This document shows, piece after piece, positions 27,862 to 36,616 of a stretch of DNA of 64,000 bases; position 1 is the first letter of the stretch, and each line of letters starts with the position of its first letter. The notes under the pieces were generated by a model. That model worked only from the letters and a program-made list of their open reading frames with translations. It ran no database searches and was not told where the DNA came from. The stretch lies in NCBI GenBank assembly GCA_023228945.1, contig JALOAI010000019.1:1-64000 (forward strand), given 5' to 3'. The position numbers were made by a program, and so were the translations under genes. Source of the stretch: Pigmentiphaga sp. (GTDB taxonomy: Bacteria > Pseudomonadota > Gammaproteobacteria > Burkholderiales > Burkholderiaceae_B).

Positions 27862-28749
27862 TTATTCGTAGCCGAGGTCGCGCAGCGAGCTTTCGCGTTC
27901 CGACCAGCCCTTGCGCACCTTGATGTACACCTCGAGGTGCACCGGACGATCGAGCAGTTGTGCGATTTCCTGGCGCGCTTCGGTGGCGATGCGCTTCATG
28001 TGCTGGCCGCCGGCGCCGAGCAGGATGGGCCGATGGCTGTCGCGTTCGACCACCACGCAGGCGTTGATCCGCACTTGCGGCCCTTGCTCGTCCCAGGCTT
28101 CGATCACCACGGTACAGCCGTAGGGGAGTTCATCGCCCACCAGGCGGAAAATCTTCTCGCGGATGAGTTCGGCGGCGAGGAAGCGCACCGGCCGATCGGT
28201 GAGCGCGTCTTCTTCGAACATGAACTCGCCGGCCGGCAGGCCCTGAGCGATCTCGGCCAGCAGCGGCTCGAGCTGGCGGTTGCGCGCCGCGCTGACCGGC
28301 ACCACGGCATCGAAGGCATGCTGGGCCGCGATGCGTTCGACGTAGGGAAACAGGGCGTTGCGGTCTTTCAGCAGATCGGTTTTGTTGATCGCCAGAATGT
28401 GCCGCGGCCCTTGGGGCAGCAGGGGCAGAAGCTGGGCGTCGCCCGGGCTCCACTTGCCCGCTTCGACCACCATGACGACCACATCGACTTCGCCCAGGGC
28501 CTGGGTGACCACGCGGTTCATCATGCGGTTCATGGCGCCGCCGTGCCGCGTTTGGAATCCCGGCGTATCGACGAACACGAACTGGGTGGCATCCTGGGTA
28601 AGGACGCCGTGGATACGGTGGCGCGTGGTTTGCGCCTTGCGCGAGACGATGCTGATCTTGGAGCCGATCAGGGCGTTGAGCAAGGTGGATTTGCCAACGT
28701 TGGGGCGGCCGACGATGGCCACCAGGCCGCAGCGGGTGGGTTCGGTCAT
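27862..28749 (-). CDS. era: GTPase Era
   Basis: This essential GTPase binds 16S rRNA during 30S assembly and has 295 residues. G-motifs are GRPNVGKST, DTPGF and NKTD, and the C-terminal KH domain has ILLGAGGQHMKRI. The ATG overlaps the rnc stop (ATGA), the conserved rnc-era coupling. A 98-bp gap leads to recO. Confidence 0.96.
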   Translation of the reverse strand: MTEPTRCGLVAIVGRPNVGKSTLLNALIGSKISIVSRKAQTTRHRIHGVLTQDATQFVFVDTPGFQTRHGGAMNRMMNRVVTQALGEVDVVVMVVEAGKWSPGDAQLLPLLPQGPRHILAINKTDLLKDRNALFPYVERIAAQHAFDAVVPVSAARNRQLEPLLAEIAQGLPAGEFMFEEDALTDRPVRFLAAELIREKIFRLVGDELPYGCTVVIEAWDEQGPQVRINACVVVERDSHRPILLGAGGQHMKRIATEARQEIAQLLDRPVHLEVYIKVRKGWSERESSLRDLGYE

Positions 28750-29480
28750 GGTCGGCGCTCCGGCGAGACGACGACGCGGGGCCGGGAGGCGGCGGCGCCG
28801 CCGCCGGCCAGGGCTTGCAGCTGCCGCAACGCATCCTGCGCCGCCTGTTGTTCGGCTGCGCGGCGGCTGCCACCCTGGCCCGTCACGCTGAGATCGTATT
28901 TGGCAATATGACATTCGACCAGAAACTGCTGGTCGTGGGCCGCCCCCTGGGTGGAAAGCACGCGGTATTGCGGCAAGGGGCTGCGGCGGCTTTGCAAGTA
29001 TTCCTGGAGCAGGGTTTTGGCGTCCTTGCCCAGCGTGCGCGGATCGAGGGTGGCGAGCAGCGGCTGGTAGATGCTGGCGATGACGCGGTGAGCGGCGTCA
29101 AAGCCCGAGTCGACGAAGATGGCGCCAAAAATCGCCTCCAGCGCATCGGCGAGGATGGAGGGCCGGCGAAAACCACCGCTCTTGAGCTCACCTTCGCCGA
29201 GGCGCAGGTGTTCGGACAAGGCCAGGCGCTGGGCGATGTCGGCCAGGGTTTCCTGGCGCACCAGACTGGCTCGCACCCGCGACAGGTCGCCTTCGTCGAT
29301 GCGGTCGAAGCGCGCGTACAACAGCGCCGCCACGGCGCAATTGAGCACGCTATCGCCCAGAAACTCCAAGCGTTCATTGTGTACGCTGCCGTGGCTGCGA
29401 TGGGTCAGCGCCTGCTCCAGCAAAGCGGGGCGGGCGAAGGTGTAGTCCAGGCGTTGCTGCAACCGCTTCAAGGCGTCCAT
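28746..29480 (-). CDS. rnc: ribonuclease III
   Basis: This 244-residue protein has a catalytic RNase III domain with signature NERLEFLGDSVL and the acidic DALEAIFGA helix, and a C-terminal dsRNA-binding domain from about residue 155. It cleaves double-stranded RNA in rRNA precursors and mRNA leaders. GGAGACTGAT is the ribosome site before the ATG at 29480. That site lies inside a 9-bp-stem hairpin at 29482-29514, which could limit translation. Confidence 0.96.
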   Translation of the reverse strand: MDALKRLQQRLDYTFARPALLEQALTHRSHGSVHNERLEFLGDSVLNCAVAALLYARFDRIDEGDLSRVRASLVRQETLADIAQRLALSEHLRLGEGELKSGGFRRPSILADALEAIFGAIFVDSGFDAAHRVIASIYQPLLATLDPRTLGKDAKTLLQEYLQSRRSPLPQYRVLSTQGAAHDQQFLVECHIAKYDLSVTGQGGSRRAAEQQAAQDALRQLQALAGGGAAASRPRVVVSPERRP

Positions 29481-29481
29481 A

Positions 29482-29514
29482 TCAGTCTCCGTACGGCCGC
29501 CCGAAGGAGACTGA
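29482..29514 (-). promoter_or_regulatory. hairpin sequestering the rnc ribosome binding site
   Basis: On the minus strand TCAGTCTCC pairs with GGAGACTGA over 9 bp with a 15-nt loop. The 3' arm is the Shine-Dalgarno of rnc. In E. coli, RNase III cleaves its own leader hairpin to reduce rnc expression. A similar control is plausible here, but the hairpin is short and overlaps the site directly. Confidence 0.6.
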
Positions 29515-29600
29515 AGCCCCCCCGGGGGGCAGCGAACACAGTGAGCGTGGGGGTGGTTTCATCTCATGTCTCCGTCCGATGGAGGCGTGTGGCCCGTTCA

Positions 29601-30503
29601 TCACCGGATCTGGCCGATGCGGCCGAGGTCGCCGAAGTTCATCCATACCAGAAAAGCCTTGCCGACGATGTTGTCGTCGGGCACGAAGCCCCAGAATCGG
29701 CTGTCGGCGCTGTTATCGCGATTGTCGCCCATCACGAAGTAATGCCCTTCGGGCACGATGCAGCGGACGCCCGCGCCACGATATTGACAGTGGTTGCGAT
29801 AGGGAAACGCGCCGCTGGGGTAGATATCGCCCCCCGAACGGGAATCGATCAGGATACGGTGGCGGATGTCGCCCAACTGCTCGATGTACTCATCGGCGTA
29901 GGTCGCGCGGTCGGGCTCGAAGTAGTCGCCGACACGTTCGCGCGGCACTTCGGTGCCGTTGATGAACAGGCGTTTGTTGACGTAGGTGATCTCATCACCC
30001 GGCAGGCCGATCACCCGCTTGATGAAATCGATTTCGGGTTCGGGCGGGTAGCGGAACACCATGACGTCGCCCCGCTGCGGCTCGCCCACCGGCACGATCT
30101 TGTTGTGGACCACGGGCAGCCGCAGGCCATAGCTGAACTTGTTGACCAGGATCAGGTCGCCCGCCTCGAGCGTGGGCAGCATCGAGCCCGACGGGATGCG
30201 GAACGGCTCGACCACGAAAGAGCGCAGGGCGAACACGAACAGGATGACGGGGAAGAAGCTGACCGAGTATTCGACCCACCAGGGAATCCTGCCGGCTTCA
30301 CGCAGAGTTTGCTCGCGATGGCGAGCCGCGGCGTCGTCGCCCTCGAGCTGCCGCAGCTGGGGCCCGCGTTCGCGGTCGAACTCGGCGGCCGCGGCGGCCA
30401 TGCGGCGCCGCCGCGCCGGCCTCAGCGAGACCAGATCTAATGTCCAGACAATACCAGTGATGACCAGGAGAACGAACAGGATCAGCGCAAAATTCCAGCT
30501 CAT
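29601..30503 (-). CDS. lepB: signal peptidase I
   Basis: This 300-residue membrane protease removes signal peptides from exported proteins. It has two N-terminal membrane segments (from WNFALILFVLLVITGIVWTL and after WWVEYSVSFFPVILFVFALR). The catalytic Ser is in IPSGSM, the general-base Lys in FIKRVIGLPGD, and the box GDNRDNSADSR is present. The ATG overlaps the lepA stop (ATGA). The lepA-lepB-rnc-era order is the standard arrangement. Confidence 0.96.
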   Translation of the reverse strand: MSWNFALILFVLLVITGIVWTLDLVSLRPARRRRMAAAAAEFDRERGPQLRQLEGDDAAARHREQTLREAGRIPWWVEYSVSFFPVILFVFALRSFVVEPFRIPSGSMLPTLEAGDLILVNKFSYGLRLPVVHNKIVPVGEPQRGDVMVFRYPPEPEIDFIKRVIGLPGDEITYVNKRLFINGTEVPRERVGDYFEPDRATYADEYIEQLGDIRHRILIDSRSGGDIYPSGAFPYRNHCQYRGAGVRCIVPEGHYFVMGDNRDNSADSRFWGFVPDDNIVGKAFLVWMNFGDLGRIGQIR

Positions 30504-32293
30504 TTGTCTTCGACCTGCAGAATGGCGAGGAAGGCCTCTTGGGGGATCTCCACGGAACCGACCTGCTTCATGCGTTTCTTGCCGGCCTTTTGTTTTTCGA
30601 GGAGTTTTTTCTTGCGGCTGATGTCGCCACCGTAGCACTTGGCCAGCACGTTCTTGCGCAGTGCCTTGACGGTTTCGCGGGCGATGATCTCGGCGCCGAT
30701 GGCCGCCTGGATGGCGACGTCGTACATCTGGCGCGGAATCAGGCCGCGCATGCGGGTGACGACGTCGCGCGCGCGGCCGCGCGCATTGCTGCGGTGAACG
30801 ATCACCGATAGGGCGTCGACGCGATCGCCGTTGATGAGCAGGTCGACCTTGACGACATCGGCGGTGCGGTATTCCTTGAACTCGTAGTCCATCGAAGCGT
30901 AGCCGCGTGACACCGACTTGAGGCGGTCGAAGAAGTCGAGCACGATCTCGGCCAGCGGGATCTCGTAGCTGAGATGCACCTGGCGGCCGTGATAGCTCAT
31001 GTTGGTTTGAATGCCGCGTTTGCCCGTACAAAGGGTGATCACGGGGCCGACGTACTCCTGCGGCATGAACAGCGTGACGTTGACGACGGGCTCGCGGATC
31101 TCGTCGATCTTGCCCACCTCGGGCATCTTTGAAGGGCTGTCGACTTCAATCAGGGTACCGTCGCGCTGCAACACCTGGTACACCACCGACGGCGCGGTGG
31201 TGATGAGATCCATGTCGAACTCGCGCTCCAGCCGCTCTTGCACGATCTCCATGTGCAGCATGCCCAGGAAGCCGCAGCGAAAGCCGAAACCCAGGGCCTG
31301 GGAGACCTCGGGCTCGAACATCAGCGCGGCGTCGTTGAGCTTGAGTTTTTCGAGCGAGTCGCGCAGTTGGTCGTACTCGCTGGATTCGACCGGGTACAGG
31401 CCGGCGAACACCTGCGGCTTCACCTCTTTGAAGCCCGGCAGCGGCTTGGTGGCGCCCCGGGTGGCCAGGGTGATGGTGTCGCCCACCTTGGCGTGCTCGA
31501 GCTCTTTGATGCCGGCGATGACGAACCCCACCTCGCCCGCCGACAATTGCTCGCGCGGTTGCGAGCGCGGCGTGAAGACGCCCAGGTGCTCGGCGTTGTG
31601 CACGGCGTCGGTCGCCATCAGGCGAATGCGGTCCTTGGCCTTCAGCACTCCGTTGACCACGCGGACCAGCATGACGACGCCGACGTAGTTGTCGAACCAG
31701 GAGTCGATGATGAGCGCCTGCAACTGCGCCTCGGGATCGCCCTTGGGCGGCGGGATGCGCGCCACCACGGCTTCGAGGATGTCGTCGATGCCCTGGCCGG
31801 TTTTTGCGCTGGCGGCGATGGCTTCGGAGGCATCGATGCCGATGACGTCTTCGATCTCCTGGCGGGCGCCATCGGGGTCGGCCTGGGGAAGATCCATTTT
31901 ATTGAGGACCGGCACCACCTCCACCCCGAGCTCGATGGCGGTATAGCAGTTGGCGACGGTCTGGGCTTCGACGCCTTGGGAAGCGTCGACCACCAGCAAG
32001 GCGCCCTCGCAGGCCGAGAGCGAACGGCTGACTTCGTAGGAGAAGTCGACGTGCCCCGGCGTATCGATGAGGTTGAGGTGGTAGATCTGGCCATCGCGCG
32101 CCTGATAGCGCAGCGACGCCGTTTGCGCCTTGATCGTGATGCCCCGCTCGCGCTCGAGATCCATGGAGTCGAGCACCTGCTGTTCCATCTCGCGATCGGA
32201 CAAGCCGCCACAGCGCTGGATCAGGCGATCGGCCAGGGTGGATTTTCCGTGATCGATATGGGCGATGATGGAGAAATTGCGGATATGCTGCAT
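30500..32293 (-). CDS. lepA: elongation factor 4 (LepA)
   Basis: This 597-residue translational GTPase has G-motifs AHIDHGKST, DTPGH and NKMD, and the LepA-specific C-terminal domain ending in AKCYGGDISRKKKLLEKQK. It back-translocates or remodels stalled ribosomes. The ATG at 32293 matches the E. coli start (IRNFSIIAHIDHG). An upstream GTG in frame at 32317 is an alternative; neither has a good ribosome site. Confidence 0.95.
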   Translation of the reverse strand: MQHIRNFSIIAHIDHGKSTLADRLIQRCGGLSDREMEQQVLDSMDLERERGITIKAQTASLRYQARDGQIYHLNLIDTPGHVDFSYEVSRSLSACEGALLVVDASQGVEAQTVANCYTAIELGVEVVPVLNKMDLPQADPDGARQEIEDVIGIDASEAIAASAKTGQGIDDILEAVVARIPPPKGDPEAQLQALIIDSWFDNYVGVVMLVRVVNGVLKAKDRIRLMATDAVHNAEHLGVFTPRSQPREQLSAGEVGFVIAGIKELEHAKVGDTITLATRGATKPLPGFKEVKPQVFAGLYPVESSEYDQLRDSLEKLKLNDAALMFEPEVSQALGFGFRCGFLGMLHMEIVQERLEREFDMDLITTAPSVVYQVLQRDGTLIEVDSPSKMPEVGKIDEIREPVVNVTLFMPQEYVGPVITLCTGKRGIQTNMSYHGRQVHLSYEIPLAEIVLDFFDRLKSVSRGYASMDYEFKEYRTADVVKVDLLINGDRVDALSVIVHRSNARGRARDVVTRMRGLIPRQMYDVAIQAAIGAEIIARETVKALRKNVLAKCYGGDISRKKKLLEKQKAGKKRMKQVGSVEIPQEAFLAILQVEDK

Positions 32294-32322
32294 AGGCTTT
32301 TTGGGGTGTCCTGACACGGGAA

Positions 32323-32341
32323 GGGGCGCTGACCGCGCCCC
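32323..32341. terminator. hairpin between mucD and lepA
   Basis: A perfect 7-bp stem GGGGCGC/GCGCCCC with a TGACC loop lies 30 bp before lepA in the mucD-lepA gap. Without a T-run it may only attenuate read-through into lepA. Confidence 0.4.
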
Positions 32342-32448
32342 GCTCCCCTACATACATACGTGCCTTTGAACGCGGCCGGCACGGGGATGGCCCCCGCGGT
32401 ACGCTGCGCCTTCGGCTGGCTGCCCCCGAAGGGGCTCAACCCCCTATT

Positions 32449-33927
32449 CTATCGCGCCGGCTGCACCGGAACCCATTGGGAGATGTCGTCGCGACGCACC
32501 AGCAGCGCATGGCTGCGTTTGTCGTCGAGGCCGTCGACCAGTTTCTGGAACTGCTTGGCGCCGGTGATTTCGGTTTCGTCGAGCACCAGCAGCACATCGC
32601 CCGGCTGGATGCCGGCCTGGGCTGCCGGCCCTTCGGCATGATCGACCTTGACCCCGCCTTCGACGCGCAGCTCGCGGCGCTCGGCCGAACTCAGGTCGCT
32701 CACGGCCAGGCCCAGGGCGTCGACCGCGGGCTCGGCCTTGCTGGGGGCGTCGGGGCGCGCCATGCGGGGCGCCTCGTTCGGCATCTCGGCCACTTTGACC
32801 GAGAGCTCGACGGTCTTGCCGCGACGCCAGACTTCGATCTTGGCGCGGGTGTCGGGCTTGGTGCCGCCCACCAGTCGCGGAAGGTCGGAGACGCGTTCCA
32901 CTTTGTCGCCATTGAAGCTCAGGATCACGTCGCCGGGCTGGATGCCGGCATCGTCGGCGGGGCCATCGCGTTCGACGCTATTGACCATGGCGCCTTCGGG
33001 GCGGGGCAGGCCGATGGCCTTGGCCACTTCGTCGCTCACCGCGCCGATCTGGACGCCGATGCGGCCGCGCGTGACGTGGCCTTTATCGCGCAACTGCTCG
33101 ACCACGAACATCGCGTCGTCGATCGGGATGGCCAGCGAGATGCCCATGAAGCCGCCGCTGCGGGACACGATCTGCGAATTGATGCCGACCGCCTCGCCCT
33201 TCAGGTTGACCAGCGGACCGCCGGAGTTGCCGGGATTGACGGCCACGTCGGTCTGGATGAACGGCAGGTACTCGCCGGTATCGCGGCCGATGGCGCTGAC
33301 GATGCCCGCCGTGACCGTGGAATCGAGGCCGAACGGCGAGCCGAAAGCCAGCACCCATTCGCCTTTTTTGAGATCGTCGGGGTCGCCGATGTGGAGAATG
33401 TCGGCGTTCTCGATATCGACCTTGATCAGGGCCACGTCGGTGCGCTGGTCGGAGCCAACGACCGTGGCGTCGAGCTTGCGGCCGTCCATGGTGGTGACCT
33501 GGATGCCGTCGGCGCCGTCGATGACGTGATGGTTGGTGAGGATGTAGCCGTCTTGGCTGATGAAGAAGCCCGAGCCGACACCGCGCGGCACCATGCGCTC
33601 TTCACCGCCGGGGGGCACCGGGCTGCGCGGCTGGCCCTGCCCAGGCGGCGCGAAGTCGGGACCGAAGAACCAGCGGAACAGCTCGTAGGGATCGCCGCCC
33701 GGGCCGCCCGGACCGCCGGGGCCGCGAGGCCCCGCGCCGGTACGCACCGAAGCCGTGGTACGGATATGCACGACGGCGGGATCGACCTTTTGGACGATCT
33801 CCGTGAAATCCGGCATCGACGCCGGTTGGGACATTGCCACCGGACCGGCGGCGACGAACGCCGCGCCGGCAAGCAACAGCTGGCGGGCGAACCGCAAGCC
33901 ACGGGATGACAAAAGGGAGTTCATCAT
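32449..33927 (-). CDS. mucD: periplasmic serine protease MucD (DegP/HtrA family)
   Basis: This 492-residue protein has a signal peptide, a trypsin-like domain and two PDZ domains (from about 285 and 395). The catalytic residues are visible: His in LTNHHVIDG, Asp in DVALIKVD, and Ser in NPGNSGGPL. A Gly/Pro-rich loop follows the first strand (GPRGPGGPGGPGG). GGAGTGATACAC precedes the chosen ATG. It degrades or refolds misfolded envelope proteins and dampens the RpoE response. It follows rpoE-rseA-rseB in the same direction after a 108-bp gap. Confidence 0.94.
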   Translation of the reverse strand: MMNSLLSSRGLRFARQLLLAGAAFVAAGPVAMSQPASMPDFTEIVQKVDPAVVHIRTTASVRTGAGPRGPGGPGGPGGDPYELFRWFFGPDFAPPGQGQPRSPVPPGGEERMVPRGVGSGFFISQDGYILTNHHVIDGADGIQVTTMDGRKLDATVVGSDQRTDVALIKVDIENADILHIGDPDDLKKGEWVLAFGSPFGLDSTVTAGIVSAIGRDTGEYLPFIQTDVAVNPGNSGGPLVNLKGEAVGINSQIVSRSGGFMGISLAIPIDDAMFVVEQLRDKGHVTRGRIGVQIGAVSDEVAKAIGLPRPEGAMVNSVERDGPADDAGIQPGDVILSFNGDKVERVSDLPRLVGGTKPDTRAKIEVWRRGKTVELSVKVAEMPNEAPRMARPDAPSKAEPAVDALGLAVSDLSSAERRELRVEGGVKVDHAEGPAAQAGIQPGDVLLVLDETEITGAKQFQKLVDGLDDKRSHALLVRRDDISQWVPVQPAR

Positions 33928-34035
33928 GTGTATCACTCCAGAAAAAATGGCGGGCGGCCCTCACCGCCTCGGTGGCCGGGCTTGAGGCCGGAACGGGATC
34001 CGGACCAGCCGCCTCGGCCAAAAACACAAATATGC

Positions 34036-35019
34036 CTAGCGCGCGATCGCATCGGCCACGGCACGCACCGTGCGAGGTGGAACCTCGCCCAGCACGGTGA
34101 GCCAGTGCTCGCCCTTGCGGCCGCGATAAATGCTGGTGGCGCCGTAGGCGGTCATGCTGTCGGATTGACCCAGGGAAGGGTCGTAAGGTTCGATAAAGAC
34201 GGAAATCGCGGCCATGCCGTCGGTGAGCACCATCTGGTACACCTGGGCGCGACCCTTGAGCTTGCGCTTGATCTGGCTGATCGGCTCGAAGCCCTCGGGG
34301 GCCGAAATATGCCAGCCAGCGGCGGCGAGGTCGAACTCGCGGCCGCCCTGCACCCGCGGCCATTCACGCCAGGGATGGCTGGATTCGAGCCAGGCGGGGT
34401 CGAAGGCGTCGCCCACGGTGATCTCGGAGAACGCCGCCTGTTCGAGGATGGCGCCATCGGCATCGAGCGTTTGCACCTTCAGGAGCAGGCCGCTGGCGTC
34501 GTCGATGCATAACCGGTAGCCCCAGCGCCAGGCGTCGCGCGGGACGACCTGGGCATTGCGGCAGGGCCGGCCGGCGACACGGCCCGGCTCGTCGAGCAGG
34601 GCGACTTCGTACAGGGCTTCGAGGGCCTGGGGATTGCCGGTGATCATGCCGGGGAAGTGGTCGGTCTCGCGCGCTTCCACCAGCACCAGCTGGCGTTCGG
34701 GCAGCAAGCTATAGACCACTTTGTTCTCGCGGACGAACTCGCGCTGCTTGGGTCCGTCGAGGACCTCGATGCGTTCGCGGCCGCCATCCGGCGAGGCCTG
34801 GTGCACGATATGCGAGGCCACGAGGTTGGAGCCGAGCTGATACATGAAGGTGCCGGCGTAATCGAGCTTGTGCGCGGCATCCTGCACCCGGGCCAGCAGG
34901 CCCTCGGCCGGCGTGGGCTCGGCCGCGAGAGTGTGCAGCGGTACCGCCAACACCAATACCGCCGCCCGTGCCAGCCACCGCAGGCGGGGCACCGCGGCGT
35001 TAATCGCGAGTTGGGGCAT
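34036..35019 (-). CDS. rseB: sigma-E factor regulatory protein RseB (MucB)
   Basis: This 327-residue periplasmic protein has a signal peptide ending LHTLAA and the MucB/RseB LolA-like N-terminal domain (LDYAGTFMYQLGSNLVASHI), then a C-terminal domain. It binds RseA and shields it from DegS until envelope stress. Its start lies within the 3' end of rseA (20-bp overlap), which couples their synthesis. Confidence 0.93.
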   Translation of the reverse strand: MPQLAINAAVPRLRWLARAAVLVLAVPLHTLAAEPTPAEGLLARVQDAAHKLDYAGTFMYQLGSNLVASHIVHQASPDGGRERIEVLDGPKQREFVRENKVVYSLLPERQLVLVEARETDHFPGMITGNPQALEALYEVALLDEPGRVAGRPCRNAQVVPRDAWRWGYRLCIDDASGLLLKVQTLDADGAILEQAAFSEITVGDAFDPAWLESSHPWREWPRVQGGREFDLAAAGWHISAPEGFEPISQIKRKLKGRAQVYQMVLTDGMAAISVFIEPYDPSLGQSDSMTAYGATSIYRGRKGEHWLTVLGEVPPRTVRAVADAIAR

Positions 35020-35527
35020 AGTCGACTTGGGTGGCGCCGCTCATGCCGGCCACATGGCGGTGGACGTCGTAGTAATCGGCAAACTCGGGTTCCCGGCGGG
35101 GAGCGTTGGCCGCGTAGACATCCTGGGGCGGCACCGAGGCCTGGACGCCGTGCGACGGGCCCAGCGGGTTGATCAGCGGCTGCGCCAGCCATGAGACGGC
35201 CACGACGAGCACCATGAGCGACACCCCGGGCACCGCATAGCGACGCACGAAACGGGCGATCGGACGCGACCGGGGCGCGAGCACGGTGGGCTCGGCGCGC
35301 AAGGCGGCTTCGAGGCCGGCGGCGAACCGCGCGGAAACCGGCCTCGCCAGGTCGGCGGTGCGCAGGACGTCGCCGATCAGGTGATATGTCTCCCAGTGTT
35401 CCTTTGCTTGTGGCGTATCGAGCCACTCGGGCGCATCGGCCTCGCCGTCGAGAAAGGCGGAGAGTTGTTCGGTCAACTCGCTCGTCGGGATGGCCTGGGA
35501 GAACTGACGCGATTGGACAGCACTCAT
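35000..35527 (-). CDS. rseA: anti-sigma-E factor RseA (MucA)
   Basis: This 175-residue protein has an N-terminal cytoplasmic anti-sigma domain (LTEQLSAFLDGEAD then HWETYHLIGDVLR) and one membrane segment (VPGVSLMVLVVAVSWLAQPL), then a periplasmic tail. It sequesters RpoE at the membrane. AAGGAGTCCCAGC precedes the ATG at 35527. It lies between rpoE and rseB. Confidence 0.93.
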   Translation of the reverse strand: MSAVQSRQFSQAIPTSELTEQLSAFLDGEADAPEWLDTPQAKEHWETYHLIGDVLRTADLARPVSARFAAGLEAALRAEPTVLAPRSRPIARFVRRYAVPGVSLMVLVVAVSWLAQPLINPLGPSHGVQASVPPQDVYAANAPRREPEFADYYDVHRHVAGMSGATQVDYAPTRD

Positions 35528-35608
35528 GCTGGGACTCCTTGCCCGCGCCACGCCGGGGCGTGATGTCGGGTGATACGGATCGAAAAGACGACGAATGTCA
35601 TGGCAACG

Positions 35609-36208
35609 CTACCAGCGCCGATCGTCGGCGGTGTCGAGCAGGGGCCGCAGCCGCGCGGCGATGGCCTCGCGCGCCCGGAAAATCCGGGAGCGCACGGTGC
35701 CGATCGGGCAACCCATGCTCTGGGCTATTTCTTCGTAACTGAGCCCTTCGATCTCGCGCAGCATGATGGCGGTGCGCAGTTCGTCGGGCAACGCCTCGAT
35801 GGCGGCATTGACGGTGGTCGCGATTTCGCGCGAGGCCATCACCGCTTCGGGCGTCTGGATATCGCTTAGGTTGGCCGTCTCGTCAAAAGTTTCACCATCC
35901 TCGTTTTCGTAGGACGGGCCGCCGCTGGGCCGCCGCTTGCTGGCGGCCAGGTGGTTCTTGGCGGTGTTGACGGCGATCCGGTAGAGCCAGGTGTAAAAGG
36001 CGCTTTCGCCACGAAAGCCCGGCAGCGCCCGGTACGCCTTGATGAAGGCCTCCTGGGCGACGTCCTCGACCTCTACCGGATCGCGGATCAGGCGCGACAG
36101 CAGCCGCAGGATCTTGCGCTGGTACTTGCGCACCAGCAGATCGAAGGCCTGTTTGTCGCCTCGCTGCACACGCTCGACCAGGATGGCATCAGCCTCGCGC
36201 TCGGTCAT
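35609..36208 (-). CDS. rpoE: RNA polymerase sigma factor RpoE (AlgU)
   Basis: This 199-residue ECF sigma factor has region 2 (DLLVRKYQRKILRLLSRLI, VEDVAQEAFIKAYRALPGF) and region 4 (LPDELRTAIMLREIEGLSYEEIA, GTVRSRIFRARE). It directs the envelope stress response. Its ATG overlaps the stop of a small upstream gene. The rseA, rseB and mucD genes follow. Confidence 0.96.
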   Translation of the reverse strand: MTEREADAILVERVQRGDKQAFDLLVRKYQRKILRLLSRLIRDPVEVEDVAQEAFIKAYRALPGFRGESAFYTWLYRIAVNTAKNHLAASKRRPSGGPSYENEDGETFDETANLSDIQTPEAVMASREIATTVNAAIEALPDELRTAIMLREIEGLSYEEIAQSMGCPIGTVRSRIFRAREAIAARLRPLLDTADDRRW

Positions 36209-36606
36209 GCCCGGCCTCGGGACTGGCGCGGCGGCTGGGCGGGCCCCGGCGCGCCGGGGCGGTGGCTACGCGCGTGCCAATGGCTGGCGACGCACAGCCG
36301 GCGCCAGGTGTCGGCGGCCACGCTGCCGGCAAAGAGGGTGAGCCGCAGCCGCGCCGGCCGCCAGCTTTGTCGTTGCGAGCCCGGACGAGGCGGCGGCCGG
36401 CGCCAGCCCGGCCCCGCCACGGAGATCCAGGACTGCCCCGGCCCCCAGGCAATGGCCTGGGGACACACGATATGGCTGCGGCCGGCGGCGTCGCGCCAGC
36501 ACCATGCCCCGTTGGCGGCAACCCGCAAGCGCCGGACGGCGCGCGGCTGCCACCACCGCGGGCGAACCCCGGCGCTCACGGCCAGACCCGAAGACAATGA
36601 CGACAC
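36205..36606 (-). CDS. hypothetical protein between fabF and rpoE
   Basis: This frame, about 133 residues from a GTG at 36606, lies 10 bp after fabF and ends in a 4-bp overlap with rpoE. That coupling is the main reason to accept it. It is rich in Trp and Arg (RPRWWQPRAVRRLRVAANGAWCWRD) with no signal peptide or membrane segment. A small uncharacterised gene in this position is common in betaproteobacteria. A start at 36579 is also possible. Function unknown. Confidence 0.55.
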   Translation of the reverse strand: MSSLSSGLAVSAGVRPRWWQPRAVRRLRVAANGAWCWRDAAGRSHIVCPQAIAWGPGQSWISVAGPGWRRPPPRPGSQRQSWRPARLRLTLFAGSVAADTWRRLCVASHWHARSHRPGAPGPAQPPRQSRGRA

Positions 36607-36616
36607 CAGCTTCAAA

